A DNA stretch of 64,000 bases from Nostoc sp. T09. GTDB taxonomy: Bacteria > Cyanobacteriota > Cyanobacteriia > Cyanobacteriales > Nostocaceae. A program made the translations under genes and the position numbers. The notes under the pieces are model-generated. The model saw only the letters and a list, made by a program, of their open reading frames with translations. It did no database searches and was not told the DNA's origin. The stretch spans positions 1 through 64,000 of the forward strand of contig NZ_MTAV01000086.1 in assembly GCF_002154695.1 (NCBI RefSeq), in the 5' to 3' direction. Of the stretch, positions 44,416-53,157 are shown piece by piece (positions within the stretch are counted from its first letter, which is position 1; every line of letters starts with the position of its first letter).

Positions 44416-46014
44416 TCAACTCAATTGTGCGACAAGTTGATTTTCTAATACCGTGTCATTGGTTAATAAGTCCTCAACTGTGATACGCAAAAAGCGTTGA
44501 TCGTCAACTTGAAACTGGATTTTGATCCGATCGCTTCCAGGAAATCCTGGTGGTGTGAGTTGGGCAATTGTTCTCGCACCTTCTTTATCGTTGAGGGGTT
44601 TGACAGTGGTTGCACCACTATCCAGACGACGGGTAATTAAGCGATCGCCATCAAAGTAAACTTCTGTAGCGCCTGTGTCTGCACCCAATTCTCCCATGAT
44701 TAACTCAATGCTGGGCTGATTTTCTAAAGATGCGCCCAGAACTAATTCTACTGGTTGAGTCATTGGGTAAGCTTGTCCCTCTCGAATAATTGGATGCCAA
44801 CTGTGGCGCTGGTTACGCCGATCCCAATAACGGACACCATAACTATGGTAGAGAAAATCTTTGATTTCCACACCTTGAGTTATTTGTAACGCACCTTGAG
44901 CGATCGCTTCAAAGGGACGTTCACAACGGATTTTTTCTGGCTCAAAATACTGTTTTACCCATGTCTGCACTGCTGGCAATTGCACTGTACCACCAACTAA
45001 CAATACTGCACTAATATCTGCAAGTTCTATTCCTTGGCGTCGTGCTTGCTGTAACAGACTTGTCATCGAATCATCAAGGCGCTCAAAAAATGCGTGTTCT
45101 TTGAGAATATTCTCTAAAGTGTCGCGGTTGAGTTCGAGTTCGTAACTTTCAAAATTTTCATCATCAAAATAAACTTCGCTGGCTTGGTTCTGAGTTGAGA
45201 GTTGAATTTTGACTCGTTCTGCTAGTCGGGTTGTTAAAGGGCTAACGGCCAAATCTTGAGTTTTGGCAAAGTAATCTACTATCCAAGTATCAATATCAGT
45301 ACCACCCAAATTTTGTCCGGCTTTCGCCAGAACGCGGGCGGTTTTGACTTTTTGCTTGGAGTCTTCCGCTAAGGATTTATTACCCCACTTCAGCAAAAAT
45401 CCTACAGGCTTGGTGTTTGCTTGCACGCTTCTATCTAAGCGCACGAGAGATAAATCCAAAGTTCCGCCACCAAAGTCAATCACCAAGAGAATTTCTTGAT
45501 CTGCTAAACCATAGCCCAAAGCTGCGGCTGTAGGTTCATCCAGCATCCGCACTTGTTCGACGGGAAGGGCTTGGCAAACTTGTCCTAACCAGTGACGGTA
45601 AGTTTCAAAGCTGTCTACAGGTACGGTTAAAACTAAAGAATCTAACCCGCCTTGTAGGGGTGCTAATTCTTCAATCACCTGAGTGAGGAACCATTTACCT
45701 ACTTTTTCAAAGGTGACTATTTGCCCATCTATTTCGGGTAAGAAACCTTGAATATCCGCGCCAATACCCCGTTTGAAGCTGCGGAAAAATCGCGCTTCGC
45801 CTTTAAGATCGAGGCCGCGATCGCGCACTTGTTGCCCTACTAAAACTTTATCTTGGGTTGCGTCTTCAACATAAACCAAGCTGGGAATTAGTGGCGGATT
45901 CAGACTTTGTTGAATTGATAAACCTGGGAGATTAAGGGTTTCTGGCTGCTGGGTGACAGGGTTCCAACGAGCAATGACTGTGTTGCTAGTACCAAAATCG
46001 ATTGCGATCGCCAT
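44416..46014 (-). CDS. Hsp70-family protein (DnaK-like, short C-terminal part)
   Basis: A 532-residue Hsp70 relative: N-terminus MAIAIDFGTSNTVIARWNP, phosphate 2 motif LVIDFGGGTLDLSLVRLD, and adenosine motif VLLVGGTVQLPAVQTW. The ATPase half is intact, but the substrate domain is short and lacks the lid. Such non-canonical Hsp70s are common in cyanobacteria and their substrates are unknown. It is followed downstream by a spacer and preceded by uvsE 87 nt upstream on the same strand. Confidence 0.85.
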   Translation of the reverse strand: MAIAIDFGTSNTVIARWNPVTQQPETLNLPGLSIQQSLNPPLIPSLVYVEDATQDKVLVGQQVRDRGLDLKGEARFFRSFKRGIGADIQGFLPEIDGQIVTFEKVGKWFLTQVIEELAPLQGGLDSLVLTVPVDSFETYRHWLGQVCQALPVEQVRMLDEPTAAALGYGLADQEILLVIDFGGGTLDLSLVRLDRSVQANTKPVGFLLKWGNKSLAEDSKQKVKTARVLAKAGQNLGGTDIDTWIVDYFAKTQDLAVSPLTTRLAERVKIQLSTQNQASEVYFDDENFESYELELNRDTLENILKEHAFFERLDDSMTSLLQQARRQGIELADISAVLLVGGTVQLPAVQTWVKQYFEPEKIRCERPFEAIAQGALQITQGVEIKDFLYHSYGVRYWDRRNQRHSWHPIIREGQAYPMTQPVELVLGASLENQPSIELIMGELGADTGATEVYFDGDRLITRRLDSGATTVKPLNDKEGARTIAQLTPPGFPGSDRIKIQFQVDDQRFLRITVEDLLTNDTVLENQLVAQLS

Positions 46015-46101
46015 ATCTTAATTTATTATTTCGCGCCAAGACCAGGACAATTCCTGGCAAAGCTTTCCAACCTTGAGGAAATGTCCATCACAACAAACTA
46101 C

Positions 46102-47055
46102 TCATTTGTGATTATTCTCTATTAACCACCAAGAGCGCAAATGCGCGATCGCCTCTTCTTTGCGTTTGGCTTCGACTTCTATCCAGGGTGCTTCATAATA
46201 AACACTGGGCATGGCGCTAATTAAATCACTGTGTTTTCTGTCATTGAAAGCAGTTTCACCATTGGAAATATGGACTAATTGCCAATCTGGGTTTTCCCAG
46301 GTTTCCCGCGCTGCGTAAAACATCTCAGCTACACTCGGATCGTCGTAACTGTCTAAATTTTCGTGACAAATATGGTGATGGGCATCAAATACCATTGGCA
46401 CGCCAGCCTGCTGACACACTGCTAAAATTTCACTGGCGCTATAGGCGTATTCGTCGTTCTCAAAGGTTAAACGGCTTTTAATTGCTTCGGGTAGTTGCGA
46501 GATTACCTTTACCAGTTGTTCAGGACGTTGGGATTTACCGCCGTGAATATTCATCAATGACCAAGGCGATCGCGGTAAACCCAATAAATCAAATGTCCGG
46601 GCTTGTCGTTCTAAAATTTTGATACTTGATTGTAATACTTGAGGCGAATCAGAACTCAGCACCACAAATTGATCGGGATGCAGCACAATTCTGATACCTA
46701 AGGCTTGCGATCGCTGTCCGATTTTAGCTAAATCAGCGCTCATTTCTTCTAAAATATTTGCGCCAATCTCGTCTTCCATATCACTCAGAGGAAACAAAGA
46801 CGAAGGCATCCGATACAGCCGAAGCTTGTTTTCCTGACAAAAAGATAATCCTCCATCCAAGCGCTGCAAGTTACTTTGATAAAGTTCTCTCAGGGCGCTT
46901 TGGCGTTGTTCAGGCGTGAGTTGTAAATAGCGCGTGCGCGTCATTGTCCGAAAACGCACTTGTTTGTCAAAGGTAATGCAAACCAGCCCTAACTCTGGTA
47001 GAAAACCTTTTAACCGCTGTAGATTAGGTAGATTTTGGAACTGGATTGCAGTCAT
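46102..47055 (-). CDS. uvsE: UV DNA damage endonuclease UvsE
   Basis: UvsE nicks 5' to UV photoproducts, an alternative to UvrABC excision. The 317-residue TIM-barrel protein has the family segments LGLVCITF, RLYRMPSSLFPLSDME, IRIVLHPDQFVVLSS, LMNIHGGKSQR, LTFENDEYAYS and MVFDAHHHICHE, which hold the metal-binding His/Glu/Asp residues. It starts at ATG 47055. It is likely cotranscribed with the Hsp70-like gene that follows 87 nt later. Confidence 0.92.
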   Translation of the reverse strand: MTAIQFQNLPNLQRLKGFLPELGLVCITFDKQVRFRTMTRTRYLQLTPEQRQSALRELYQSNLQRLDGGLSFCQENKLRLYRMPSSLFPLSDMEDEIGANILEEMSADLAKIGQRSQALGIRIVLHPDQFVVLSSDSPQVLQSSIKILERQARTFDLLGLPRSPWSLMNIHGGKSQRPEQLVKVISQLPEAIKSRLTFENDEYAYSASEILAVCQQAGVPMVFDAHHHICHENLDSYDDPSVAEMFYAARETWENPDWQLVHISNGETAFNDRKHSDLISAMPSVYYEAPWIEVEAKRKEEAIAHLRSWWLIENNHK

Positions 47056-47524
47056 TAACTAAAATTGCTCAAGTTTTGGCGCTTCTTTGATTTAACTAAG
47101 TTCTGTCTTGGGGAGATGAGTATCTAAAGGCAGAACTCTGAAGGTTGAGGGATGGAGACAAGACATACCAGATATCTAGATCCTGATTTTTTCTTCTTTA
47201 TTAACAATTTTGAGATATACATCTATCTTTTTAGGTATTTTTTAAATTAAAAAATAAATTTTTCTGTAGTTTTTGTATTGATTCTATAAGAAGTTAATAC
47301 AGATTTTAAGCTGACAAGCTTCCTAACTCAAGCTATTGCCGTTCATCCGAGATAACAGATCCAAAGGAGGAATGTCATAAAACGGAGATGTATCTTTTGA
47401 CAGTTTAGTCAATAGCCCGAAATATTTATTAATATAGATATATATTCAGCGTTCAGAGTGAAAAAGCTCTGACGGGGATTTTGTATCAATGCAATGAATT
47501 ACTTCACCCACGGAGTAGAAGATC
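47056..47524. other. Divergent intergenic region
   Basis: AT-rich, 469 bp. At 47363-47379 an AAAGGAGGAATGTCATAA stretch forms a perfect ribosome-binding site followed by a two-codon frame; I take this as chance. Nothing else is seen. Confidence 0.5.
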
Positions 47525-47743
47525 ATGGACGACCAGAAACCATCAGACTCTAAAGATGTTCTGGGCAATCTGAAGAATGGGATTTGGCTATTTGGCCTCT
47601 CATCTTGGTTGTTTGGCATTACAGATCGCAGTATTGCCTCTTTTGCAGATGGTTATCTATCTGCTTTGGATTTGACGCAACTATTTACAGCCACTACATT
47701 TTTGGTGGCATGGCTATTTTTGAAGCCAGTATCTAGAGCATAA
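47525..47743 (+). CDS. Small hypothetical membrane protein
   Basis: Seventy-two residues with two hydrophobic stretches (GIWLFGLSSWLFGITD and LTQLFTATTFLVAWLFLK). The ATG follows GGAGTAGAAGATC. I do not recognise the family. Confidence 0.6.
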   Translation: MDDQKPSDSKDVLGNLKNGIWLFGLSSWLFGITDRSIASFADGYLSALDLTQLFTATTFLVAWLFLKPVSRA

Positions 47744-47863
47744 TTATCGGATCTACTAGTAAGTTTGTAGTAAGACTTTAACTCTGACTACAAAATCAAA
47801 CTTATCTTGGTGAATTAGTAGATCAAGTTTCAAGGATTGCAAAAGATTGAGAAGGTGCATTAT

Positions 47864-48028
47864 GTGAGAGAGAACAATTTTTTACGTCATAGGAGTTTAA
47901 GTCAAAGATTGCAGATAGTGCAAAAAAGCAGCGGGGAAGAAAGGTTATTTGATCGGAATTTCAACCTTTTTAAACTGGAGCGTAATTTCCGCCAAGCTGC
48001 ACTAAGTAATTTAGATTTACAACTGTAG
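47864..48028 (+). CDS. Candidate small protein (GTG start) before a strong terminator
   Basis: With GTG at 47864, a 54-residue basic, helical protein (RENNFLRHRSLSQRLQIVQK, ending ALSNLDLQL). GAGAAGG lies 9 nt upstream. The stop is directly followed by a perfect terminator, which shows that this stretch is transcribed. Earlier in-frame TTG (47837) and GTG (47855) are alternatives. No family is recognised. Confidence 0.5.
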   Translation: MRENNFLRHRSLSQRLQIVQKSSGEERLFDRNFNLFKLERNFRQAALSNLDLQL

Positions 48029-48065
48029 GGGTAATTCTGGATTTTTCAGAATTACCCCGATTTTT
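48028..48065 (+). terminator. Rho-independent terminator
   Basis: A perfect 12-bp stem (GGGGTAATTCTG / CAGAATTACCCC) with a 7-nt loop is followed by GATTTTTAATG. It begins at the last base of the preceding stop codon. Confidence 0.88.
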
Positions 48066-48185
48066 AATGTTAGTTGTGCTGCTTCCGCAAATAATTTAGT
48101 TAATTTCTATAAAGCTACTATATTTGCCAGAAACTTTTGTCACAATACATCGGTCTGGTTGTTCAAAGTATCCAAATACCCATCA

Positions 48186-49577
48186 ATGAATGCTTCTGCT
48201 CAAGGTATTCCCGGATTGCCAGATCTGACCCATCCTCATGAGTTAGTGCAATTTGGCACTCAAGTACTTAAAGGTTCACTATTAATTGTATTTTTAGTTA
48301 TAGCTTTAGGAATAGCGATCGCTTTAGTAAGTTTTTCGCTACGGCGAAATTCGTTAGAACAGTCAGTTTTCTTTGGCGAGTGGGCGATTCATTACTCTCA
48401 AATTTTAAAGGGACTACAGCATTTAGCTTTAATATTAGTGCTATTAGTCACAGGTTTTTTTCTATGTTCAACTTTGAGCAATCGCTACCACTACTGGGAA
48501 CAAGCCAGGGTAGCGCAAGTAGCTGAAACTGTTGCTGGTGATAAGCTAGAACAAACTGCGCCTCAAGTCCGCTACGTAGCTCAAGAACCATACACCTATA
48601 CAACTAGAGTTAAAGACAAGATAGTTAAAGTTAATGATACGCAACAGGTCAATCGTTTCTTAACGCTAGCTGGTTCGCAAATTCAAGTAAAACTTAAGCA
48701 AAGCGTAGATGTTAAAGGTCGCAGTTCTATTTATCTTGTAGATTACGCTGCTGAATACAAAGTTATTAACCAACTCAAAGATATTAATAGTTTTTTCTTT
48801 GAAGCACCGCCACCCAACGGTTACTCATTGCTAGCTAGATATAAAGTAGAGCGAGATCGGACTCAGTTACAGCAAACGAATCCAGGTGATTATGGTTTTC
48901 CTTTCCGTTTAGAACCAGGCGCAGAAACCACCTTTAGAGTAACTTATGAAGCGCAAGGTGGGCCGCGTTGGGTTTATAACGCAGCCGGACAGTTGCTCTC
49001 TAAATTCCGCTTAACTGCAATTGCCAACTTTAGTCCAGTTGATTTTGCTAGCGGCATTGTACCTATTAATATTAAAAATGACAGAGGCAGCACCGAATTT
49101 ACTTGGATATTTGATGACAATGTTTCTGTAAAAAATCCTTTTGGTGTGTTCACTAACACTGCACCAATTCGGAATACTGGGATTATTCCCCGCTTATTAT
49201 TGTTAGCACCAGCTATATTTTTGTGGTGGATATTATTACTATATTTATCGCTGCAAATGAATTTAAAAAATATAGCGATCGCAGGCGGCATTTTCTTCGC
49301 TTGTCTGTTGACTTTAACCTATTTAGGGAGATTAATCAGCCCTCAATTAGTTTGGACAATGATTTCTCTTGTCTTACTAACCTTAATGTGGGGATTGGGG
49401 TCCAATCGTCGTGCTTCCTTAGCTGCGATCGTTTGCACTATTGCCGGTGCAGTACTACCTGTATTTGGATTATTAGTACCATACAGCGGCCTTACCCTCA
49501 GCCTAGCGGGTTTACTTTCAGCCGTTTGGCTAGCAGTGCGCCACTGGTATGGCTGGCAAACTTCCCCAGCAGAGTGA
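48186..49577 (+). CDS. Hypothetical polytopic membrane protein
   Basis: With ATG at 48186 (MNASAQGIPGLPDLTHP) it has 463 residues: two N-terminal helices (LLIVFLVIALGIAIALVSFS; LALILVLLVTGFFL), a large non-membrane domain (about residues 100-330) and four or five C-terminal helices. The layout resembles CreD-type inner-membrane proteins, but I see no diagnostic motif, so the name is withheld. The TTG at 48159 is a less likely start. Confidence 0.65.
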   Translation: MNASAQGIPGLPDLTHPHELVQFGTQVLKGSLLIVFLVIALGIAIALVSFSLRRNSLEQSVFFGEWAIHYSQILKGLQHLALILVLLVTGFFLCSTLSNRYHYWEQARVAQVAETVAGDKLEQTAPQVRYVAQEPYTYTTRVKDKIVKVNDTQQVNRFLTLAGSQIQVKLKQSVDVKGRSSIYLVDYAAEYKVINQLKDINSFFFEAPPPNGYSLLARYKVERDRTQLQQTNPGDYGFPFRLEPGAETTFRVTYEAQGGPRWVYNAAGQLLSKFRLTAIANFSPVDFASGIVPINIKNDRGSTEFTWIFDDNVSVKNPFGVFTNTAPIRNTGIIPRLLLLAPAIFLWWILLLYLSLQMNLKNIAIAGGIFFACLLTLTYLGRLISPQLVWTMISLVLLTLMWGLGSNRRASLAAIVCTIAGAVLPVFGLLVPYSGLTLSLAGLLSAVWLAVRHWYGWQTSPAE

Positions 49578-49633
49578 TAGGGCGATCGCTTAATTTAACA
49601 ATTTATTCAAAATAAAATGCGATTTTAGAAGTG

Positions 49634-49656
49634 TATGGTGGGCAATGCCCACCATA
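49634..49656. repeat. GGTGGGCAWTGCCCACC palindrome, copy 2
   Basis: TATGGTGGGCA and TGCCCACCATA form a perfect 11-bp palindrome around one base, 57 nt after the preceding stop. Same family as 39214-39232. Confidence 0.75.
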
Positions 49657-49829
49657 TCCGGATTTTGGTGGATCTTTCATATATTACACTCAGTGGCAAA
49701 TCCCTATAATGCCATTTTAAGTAACAAAAAATTAAGCATTTTTATTCCTTATTTTTGATTTTGTCTGTATTCAGCACATTGTCCTTTACAATCAACTCAG
49801 ATTGAATTTTTATATATTAAAAACACAAG

Positions 49830-51071
49830 ATGCTTGCCAGAATTCGCCGCCTTTGGAATCAATTTTTTAGTAAAACAAGGAAAATCAACAACGAACCACT
49901 AAATACAGTGAGTTTGATTGTCATTATTTTGATTGATATTTTTATCTTAATTAATGTTTTTACGGGATTAGATGATATTAGCAGATGGCATCTCAGTCCT
50001 GCACAAGCTTATCCATGTTATTCCGAGTGGCAAAATTACCGAACAAAAACAACTAAAGATAAAGATTATGAAATTGTCAGTCTTGCATTGCCATACAACA
50101 TAAATAATCGACCTAGTTTTCAGGAAACTTATCAACAAGCTCAAACAGGACATCTAGGTAAAGTTGCCCCAACTTGTTTACAGTACGCTGATTCTAAAGA
50201 TAAAGTTAAAAACTCGGAAAATCAGCAAACGGTAAAAAGTATTGAGCAGAAACAAGCGAAAATCAGCACCCTTGAACAAGCCAATCGCAATATTCGCTCA
50301 CAATATGATTCAACAATTTTAGAAAAAATTGCCGGACAACCTCGTGAGCAATCAATTAATCAGGTTGCTGCTGAAAAAGCCAAAGAGAATTTAGAAAAAA
50401 ATAACAGCCAAATTTCTACCCTAAAAAATGAAATTTCCAATCTTAAAAGTGGATTGGTATCAAAACTAGAAAGTGTTAGTTTTCTAACCTTTATTAAAGA
50501 TGAGAATAAATTCAGCGAAGTTGAAAAAAGCTACAAACAAGCATCATTTTGGTATCCAAGTATCCAACTTGGTTTTCAATCCCTCTTTCTGATGCCGCTA
50601 ATTCTTATCGCCTTCTCCGTTCACAACTTTGCTCAACGCCGAAGATATGGGCTGATTTCGCTAATTAGCTGGCATTTACTAATCATTTTTTTTATACCGC
50701 TAATCTTAAAAATATTTGAATTCCTGCAAATCGGTGTAATATTCCAATTTCTCTTTGATATCATTAGCGCCATTTTTGGCGGGTTGCTATTTCTAATCAG
50801 TTATATTTATATCTTGCTAATTCCACTTGTGGGTTTTGGCATTATCAAGTTTTTTCAACAATTTGTTTTTAACGCTAAATTACAAGCAGCTAAGAGAGTT
50901 CAAAACTCCTGCTGCGTTAACTGTGCTAAGAGAATTCGGCAACAAGATAACCACTGCCCGCACTGCGGTTATTATCAATATATAGAGTGCCAAAACTGCC
51001 ATGAGCTTACTTACAAACATTTACCGTATTGTAAACATTGTGGAAATTTTCAAGATGCCAGTAATTTGTAA
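49830..51071 (+). CDS. Hypothetical membrane protein with C-terminal double zinc ribbon
   Basis: A 413-residue protein: one N-terminal helix (LIVIILIDIFILINVFTG), an exported or periplasmic domain with a coiled coil (about 130-215), further hydrophobic segments (LGFQSLFLMPLILIAFSV; LLIIFFIPLILKIF; a long one near 310-340), and a cytoplasmic tail with two zinc ribbons (CCVNCAKRIRQQDNHCPHCG and CQNCHELTYKHLPYCKHCG). Function is unknown; zinc ribbons suggest protein or nucleic-acid contact. Confidence 0.65.
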   Translation: MLARIRRLWNQFFSKTRKINNEPLNTVSLIVIILIDIFILINVFTGLDDISRWHLSPAQAYPCYSEWQNYRTKTTKDKDYEIVSLALPYNINNRPSFQETYQQAQTGHLGKVAPTCLQYADSKDKVKNSENQQTVKSIEQKQAKISTLEQANRNIRSQYDSTILEKIAGQPREQSINQVAAEKAKENLEKNNSQISTLKNEISNLKSGLVSKLESVSFLTFIKDENKFSEVEKSYKQASFWYPSIQLGFQSLFLMPLILIAFSVHNFAQRRRYGLISLISWHLLIIFFIPLILKIFEFLQIGVIFQFLFDIISAIFGGLLFLISYIYILLIPLVGFGIIKFFQQFVFNAKLQAAKRVQNSCCVNCAKRIRQQDNHCPHCGYYQYIECQNCHELTYKHLPYCKHCGNFQDASNL

Positions 51072-51160
51072 ATAGTCAAAAAAACTTCAGGTTTCTTGTT
51101 TTTTTAATAATCTATAGTTCCTATAGCAATCTGATTTGATTCTTGAAAAAATCTAAGTAT

Positions 51161-51225
51161 GTGTAGGGTGTGTTATGGCGTAGCCTAACGCACAAATCAA
51201 AGGTTTTGGTGCGTTAGTCTTTGGT
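51161..51225 (+). repeat. GTGCGTTAG-type repeat element, left copy
   Basis: GTGTAGGGTGTGTTATGGCG, then CCTAACGCAC and GTGCGTTAG. CTAACGCAC and GTGCGTTAG form a hairpin. A matching element lies in inverted orientation at 52249-52314. Confidence 0.75.
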
Positions 51226-51292
51226 TGCGATGTTAATATAAAAAAAGGTGTATGAGTCTCTATATATTGATTTAGAGAGTAAATTAACGCCT

Positions 51293-52189
51293 ATGAATCT
51301 ACAAATTCAGCCAGAACTAGAAGTAAGAAGGATAAACTTTGAGTTTCCTGAACAGATTGAAAGGTACTGGTTTGGGAAAAGTGCCTTTAAAACTCATTTA
51401 TTAAATAGTTTGACAATTCTGCTTCCTGATATTGAACAATACCTGATTCATAATATCAAAAACAGAATCAAGCAAATCGGCAATCCCCAACTAAAACAAC
51501 AAGCTCAAGCATTCATTGGACAGGAAGCACAGCATTCACAGCAGCACAGCAAGTTTTGGGATAATTTACACTTTTTTGGCTATAAATTTGATTCATATCT
51601 GCGCTCTCTGCGAGCGATTCTTTTTAAGGCTTTGGAATCTCGACTGAGTATTAGCTTAAATTTATCTATCAGTGCTGGTATTGAACATCTTACAACTTTG
51701 ATAGCTGAATATGCCTTAGAAAGTGATTTCATGGCAGAAGCAGAACCAAATTTAAAACAGCTTTTTGAGTGGCACGCTGTTGAGGAAATTGAGCATAAAA
51801 CTGTTGTATATGATGTCTTTCAAAATAGAACTAAGAATTACTTAATTCGCATTCTTGGTTTGTTCATATCCAACATTTTGGTTTTATTTTTCCTAATTTG
51901 GGGTTTGGTAATTCTTTTATACCAAGACAAAAAGCTGGTGGATAGAAAAGTTTGGCAAGAAAGTATTGATTTCTTCTTTACCAAAGATAAATTTTTCTAC
52001 AGAGTCTTATTAAACTCAATAGATTATTTTCGCAAAGGCTTTCATCCATCACAAACAGATAAACTATCTCTCTTTAAAATGCAACAAATGACTAGCCAGT
52101 GCGTTGAACGGTTTTCCAAGGCACTTCGTTCGGTCGCCAGACTTGTTCGCTGTACTGCAAAGCAGAACCCGAAGGGTAGAGTCGGGTAG
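51293..52189 (+). CDS. Metal-dependent hydrolase-like protein (PF10118 type) with repeat-derived C-terminus
   Basis: With ATG at 51293 (MNLQIQPELEVRRINFEFPE) it has 298 residues. EAQHSQQH and EEIEHKTVVYDV hold the E/H ligands of a diiron-like site, and SAGIEHLTTLIAEYAL matches the family core. A membrane helix lies near residues 198-220. The last 25-30 residues (after TSQCVERF) are arginine-rich and encoded by interspersed repeat copy D, so the native C-terminus has probably been replaced. GTG at 51248 is an alternative start. The gene is flanked by inverted repeat elements. Confidence 0.75.
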   Translation: MNLQIQPELEVRRINFEFPEQIERYWFGKSAFKTHLLNSLTILLPDIEQYLIHNIKNRIKQIGNPQLKQQAQAFIGQEAQHSQQHSKFWDNLHFFGYKFDSYLRSLRAILFKALESRLSISLNLSISAGIEHLTTLIAEYALESDFMAEAEPNLKQLFEWHAVEEIEHKTVVYDVFQNRTKNYLIRILGLFISNILVLFFLIWGLVILLYQDKKLVDRKVWQESIDFFFTKDKFFYRVLLNSIDYFRKGFHPSQTDKLSLFKMQQMTSQCVERFSKALRSVARLVRCTAKQNPKGRVG

Positions 52190-52232
52190 GAAGTGCTGGC
52201 TTGTACTCCTGCGGAGAACCCGCAGGGTAGCA
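52105..52232 (-). repeat. Interspersed GC-rich repeat, copy D
   Basis: On the minus strand it reads CCCTTCGGGTTC and CAACGCACTGG, as in copies A and B, plus CCCTGCGGGTTCTCCGCAGG. It overlaps the 3' end of the hydrolase gene. Confidence 0.6.
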
Positions 52233-52248
52233 ACTGGCATTATTTTGT

Positions 52249-52314
52249 CGCGTAGCGCAACGCACCATCAATGATTTTCGGTGCGTTAGGACTAACGTCC
52301 ATAACGCACCCTAC
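52249..52314 (-). repeat. GTGCGTTAG-type repeat element, right copy
   Basis: The reverse complement starts GGTAGGGTGCGTTATGGACG and contains CCTAACGCACCGAAAATC and GGTGCGTTG. It is an inverted counterpart of 51161-51225. Confidence 0.75.
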
Positions 52315-52343
52315 CAGATTCAAGCTAGTAGTAACGCTAACAT

Positions 52344-53000
52344 TTACATTAAAGCGTCTGGGTCTACACCAAGTTCGCGTAACCTTTGGGCTAGTATTTG
52401 TACACGTTCTTCTGGTGTGCGTAAACGCCGTTCTTGTTCGTTATACCAGAACAGCCACTCCCGTGTAATACCTTGGTAAATTCCCTGTTCGCTACCAATT
52501 CCTAAACCAACCTCTGGTAACCACACTGGGTTTCCTGAGAGCAACTGATATTCATTATTGACCAATTTATAAACTTCCAGACGTGACTTACGGCGACGCG
52601 TCGGATGATAAACCAGGTAGTACAATACTCCCAACTTTGCGTACTCATCTTTCTTAGTTGTATATTCTCCGCGATAAGTCTGAGATACAACTTCTAGAAC
52701 TAGTATTGGGACTTGTTCTTCTTCCCAAATGGCATAACTGCGGCGGAGGTTTTCATCAAAAAATCGCTCGACTCCTAGACTCAAAAATCCATCTGGTACT
52801 ATTGCTGGTAAATTTGGGTCATAGTAAACACCCATATCAGCCCCAAAAAACCAGTCCATTCGGTCTGCCCATGCGATCGCTAGAATAGCTTTGAGTAACC
52901 CAGGAATTAAATCTTGTAGTTCGTTATCCACAGGAGTATCATCTGAGTCAGGCAGTTCCTCAGAGGAGGGCAAGCAGGCTAATGGATTGTAATCTAACAT
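52344..53000 (-). CDS. Uma2-family (DUF820) putative endonuclease
   Basis: A 218-residue PD-(D/E)XK protein of the family that is greatly expanded in cyanobacteria. Catalytic-type residues are in AIVPDGFLSLG (Asp) and VPILVLEVVSQTYRGE (Glu), with K in EYTTKKDEYAKLG. The C-terminal helix (REWLFWYNEQERRLRTPEER) is typical of the family. The biological role of Uma2 proteins is unclear, though they are often seen near mobile DNA. Confidence 0.88.
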   Translation of the reverse strand: MLDYNPLACLPSSEELPDSDDTPVDNELQDLIPGLLKAILAIAWADRMDWFFGADMGVYYDPNLPAIVPDGFLSLGVERFFDENLRRSYAIWEEEQVPILVLEVVSQTYRGEYTTKKDEYAKLGVLYYLVYHPTRRRKSRLEVYKLVNNEYQLLSGNPVWLPEVGLGIGSEQGIYQGITREWLFWYNEQERRLRTPEERVQILAQRLRELGVDPDALM

Positions 53001-53157
53001 GATAGGGATGGCAATTTTTTAACAATCCAGTTTTCTTAAATTGTACCTGACTGGCTTTGACTATCTAGCTGCTTTGTATGTGGCACTATTAATTGAATAG
53101 AAGCTGAAACAGGTCACATAATGAACTTCAAAGAGTGACTAGAAGCTTAGTAATTTG

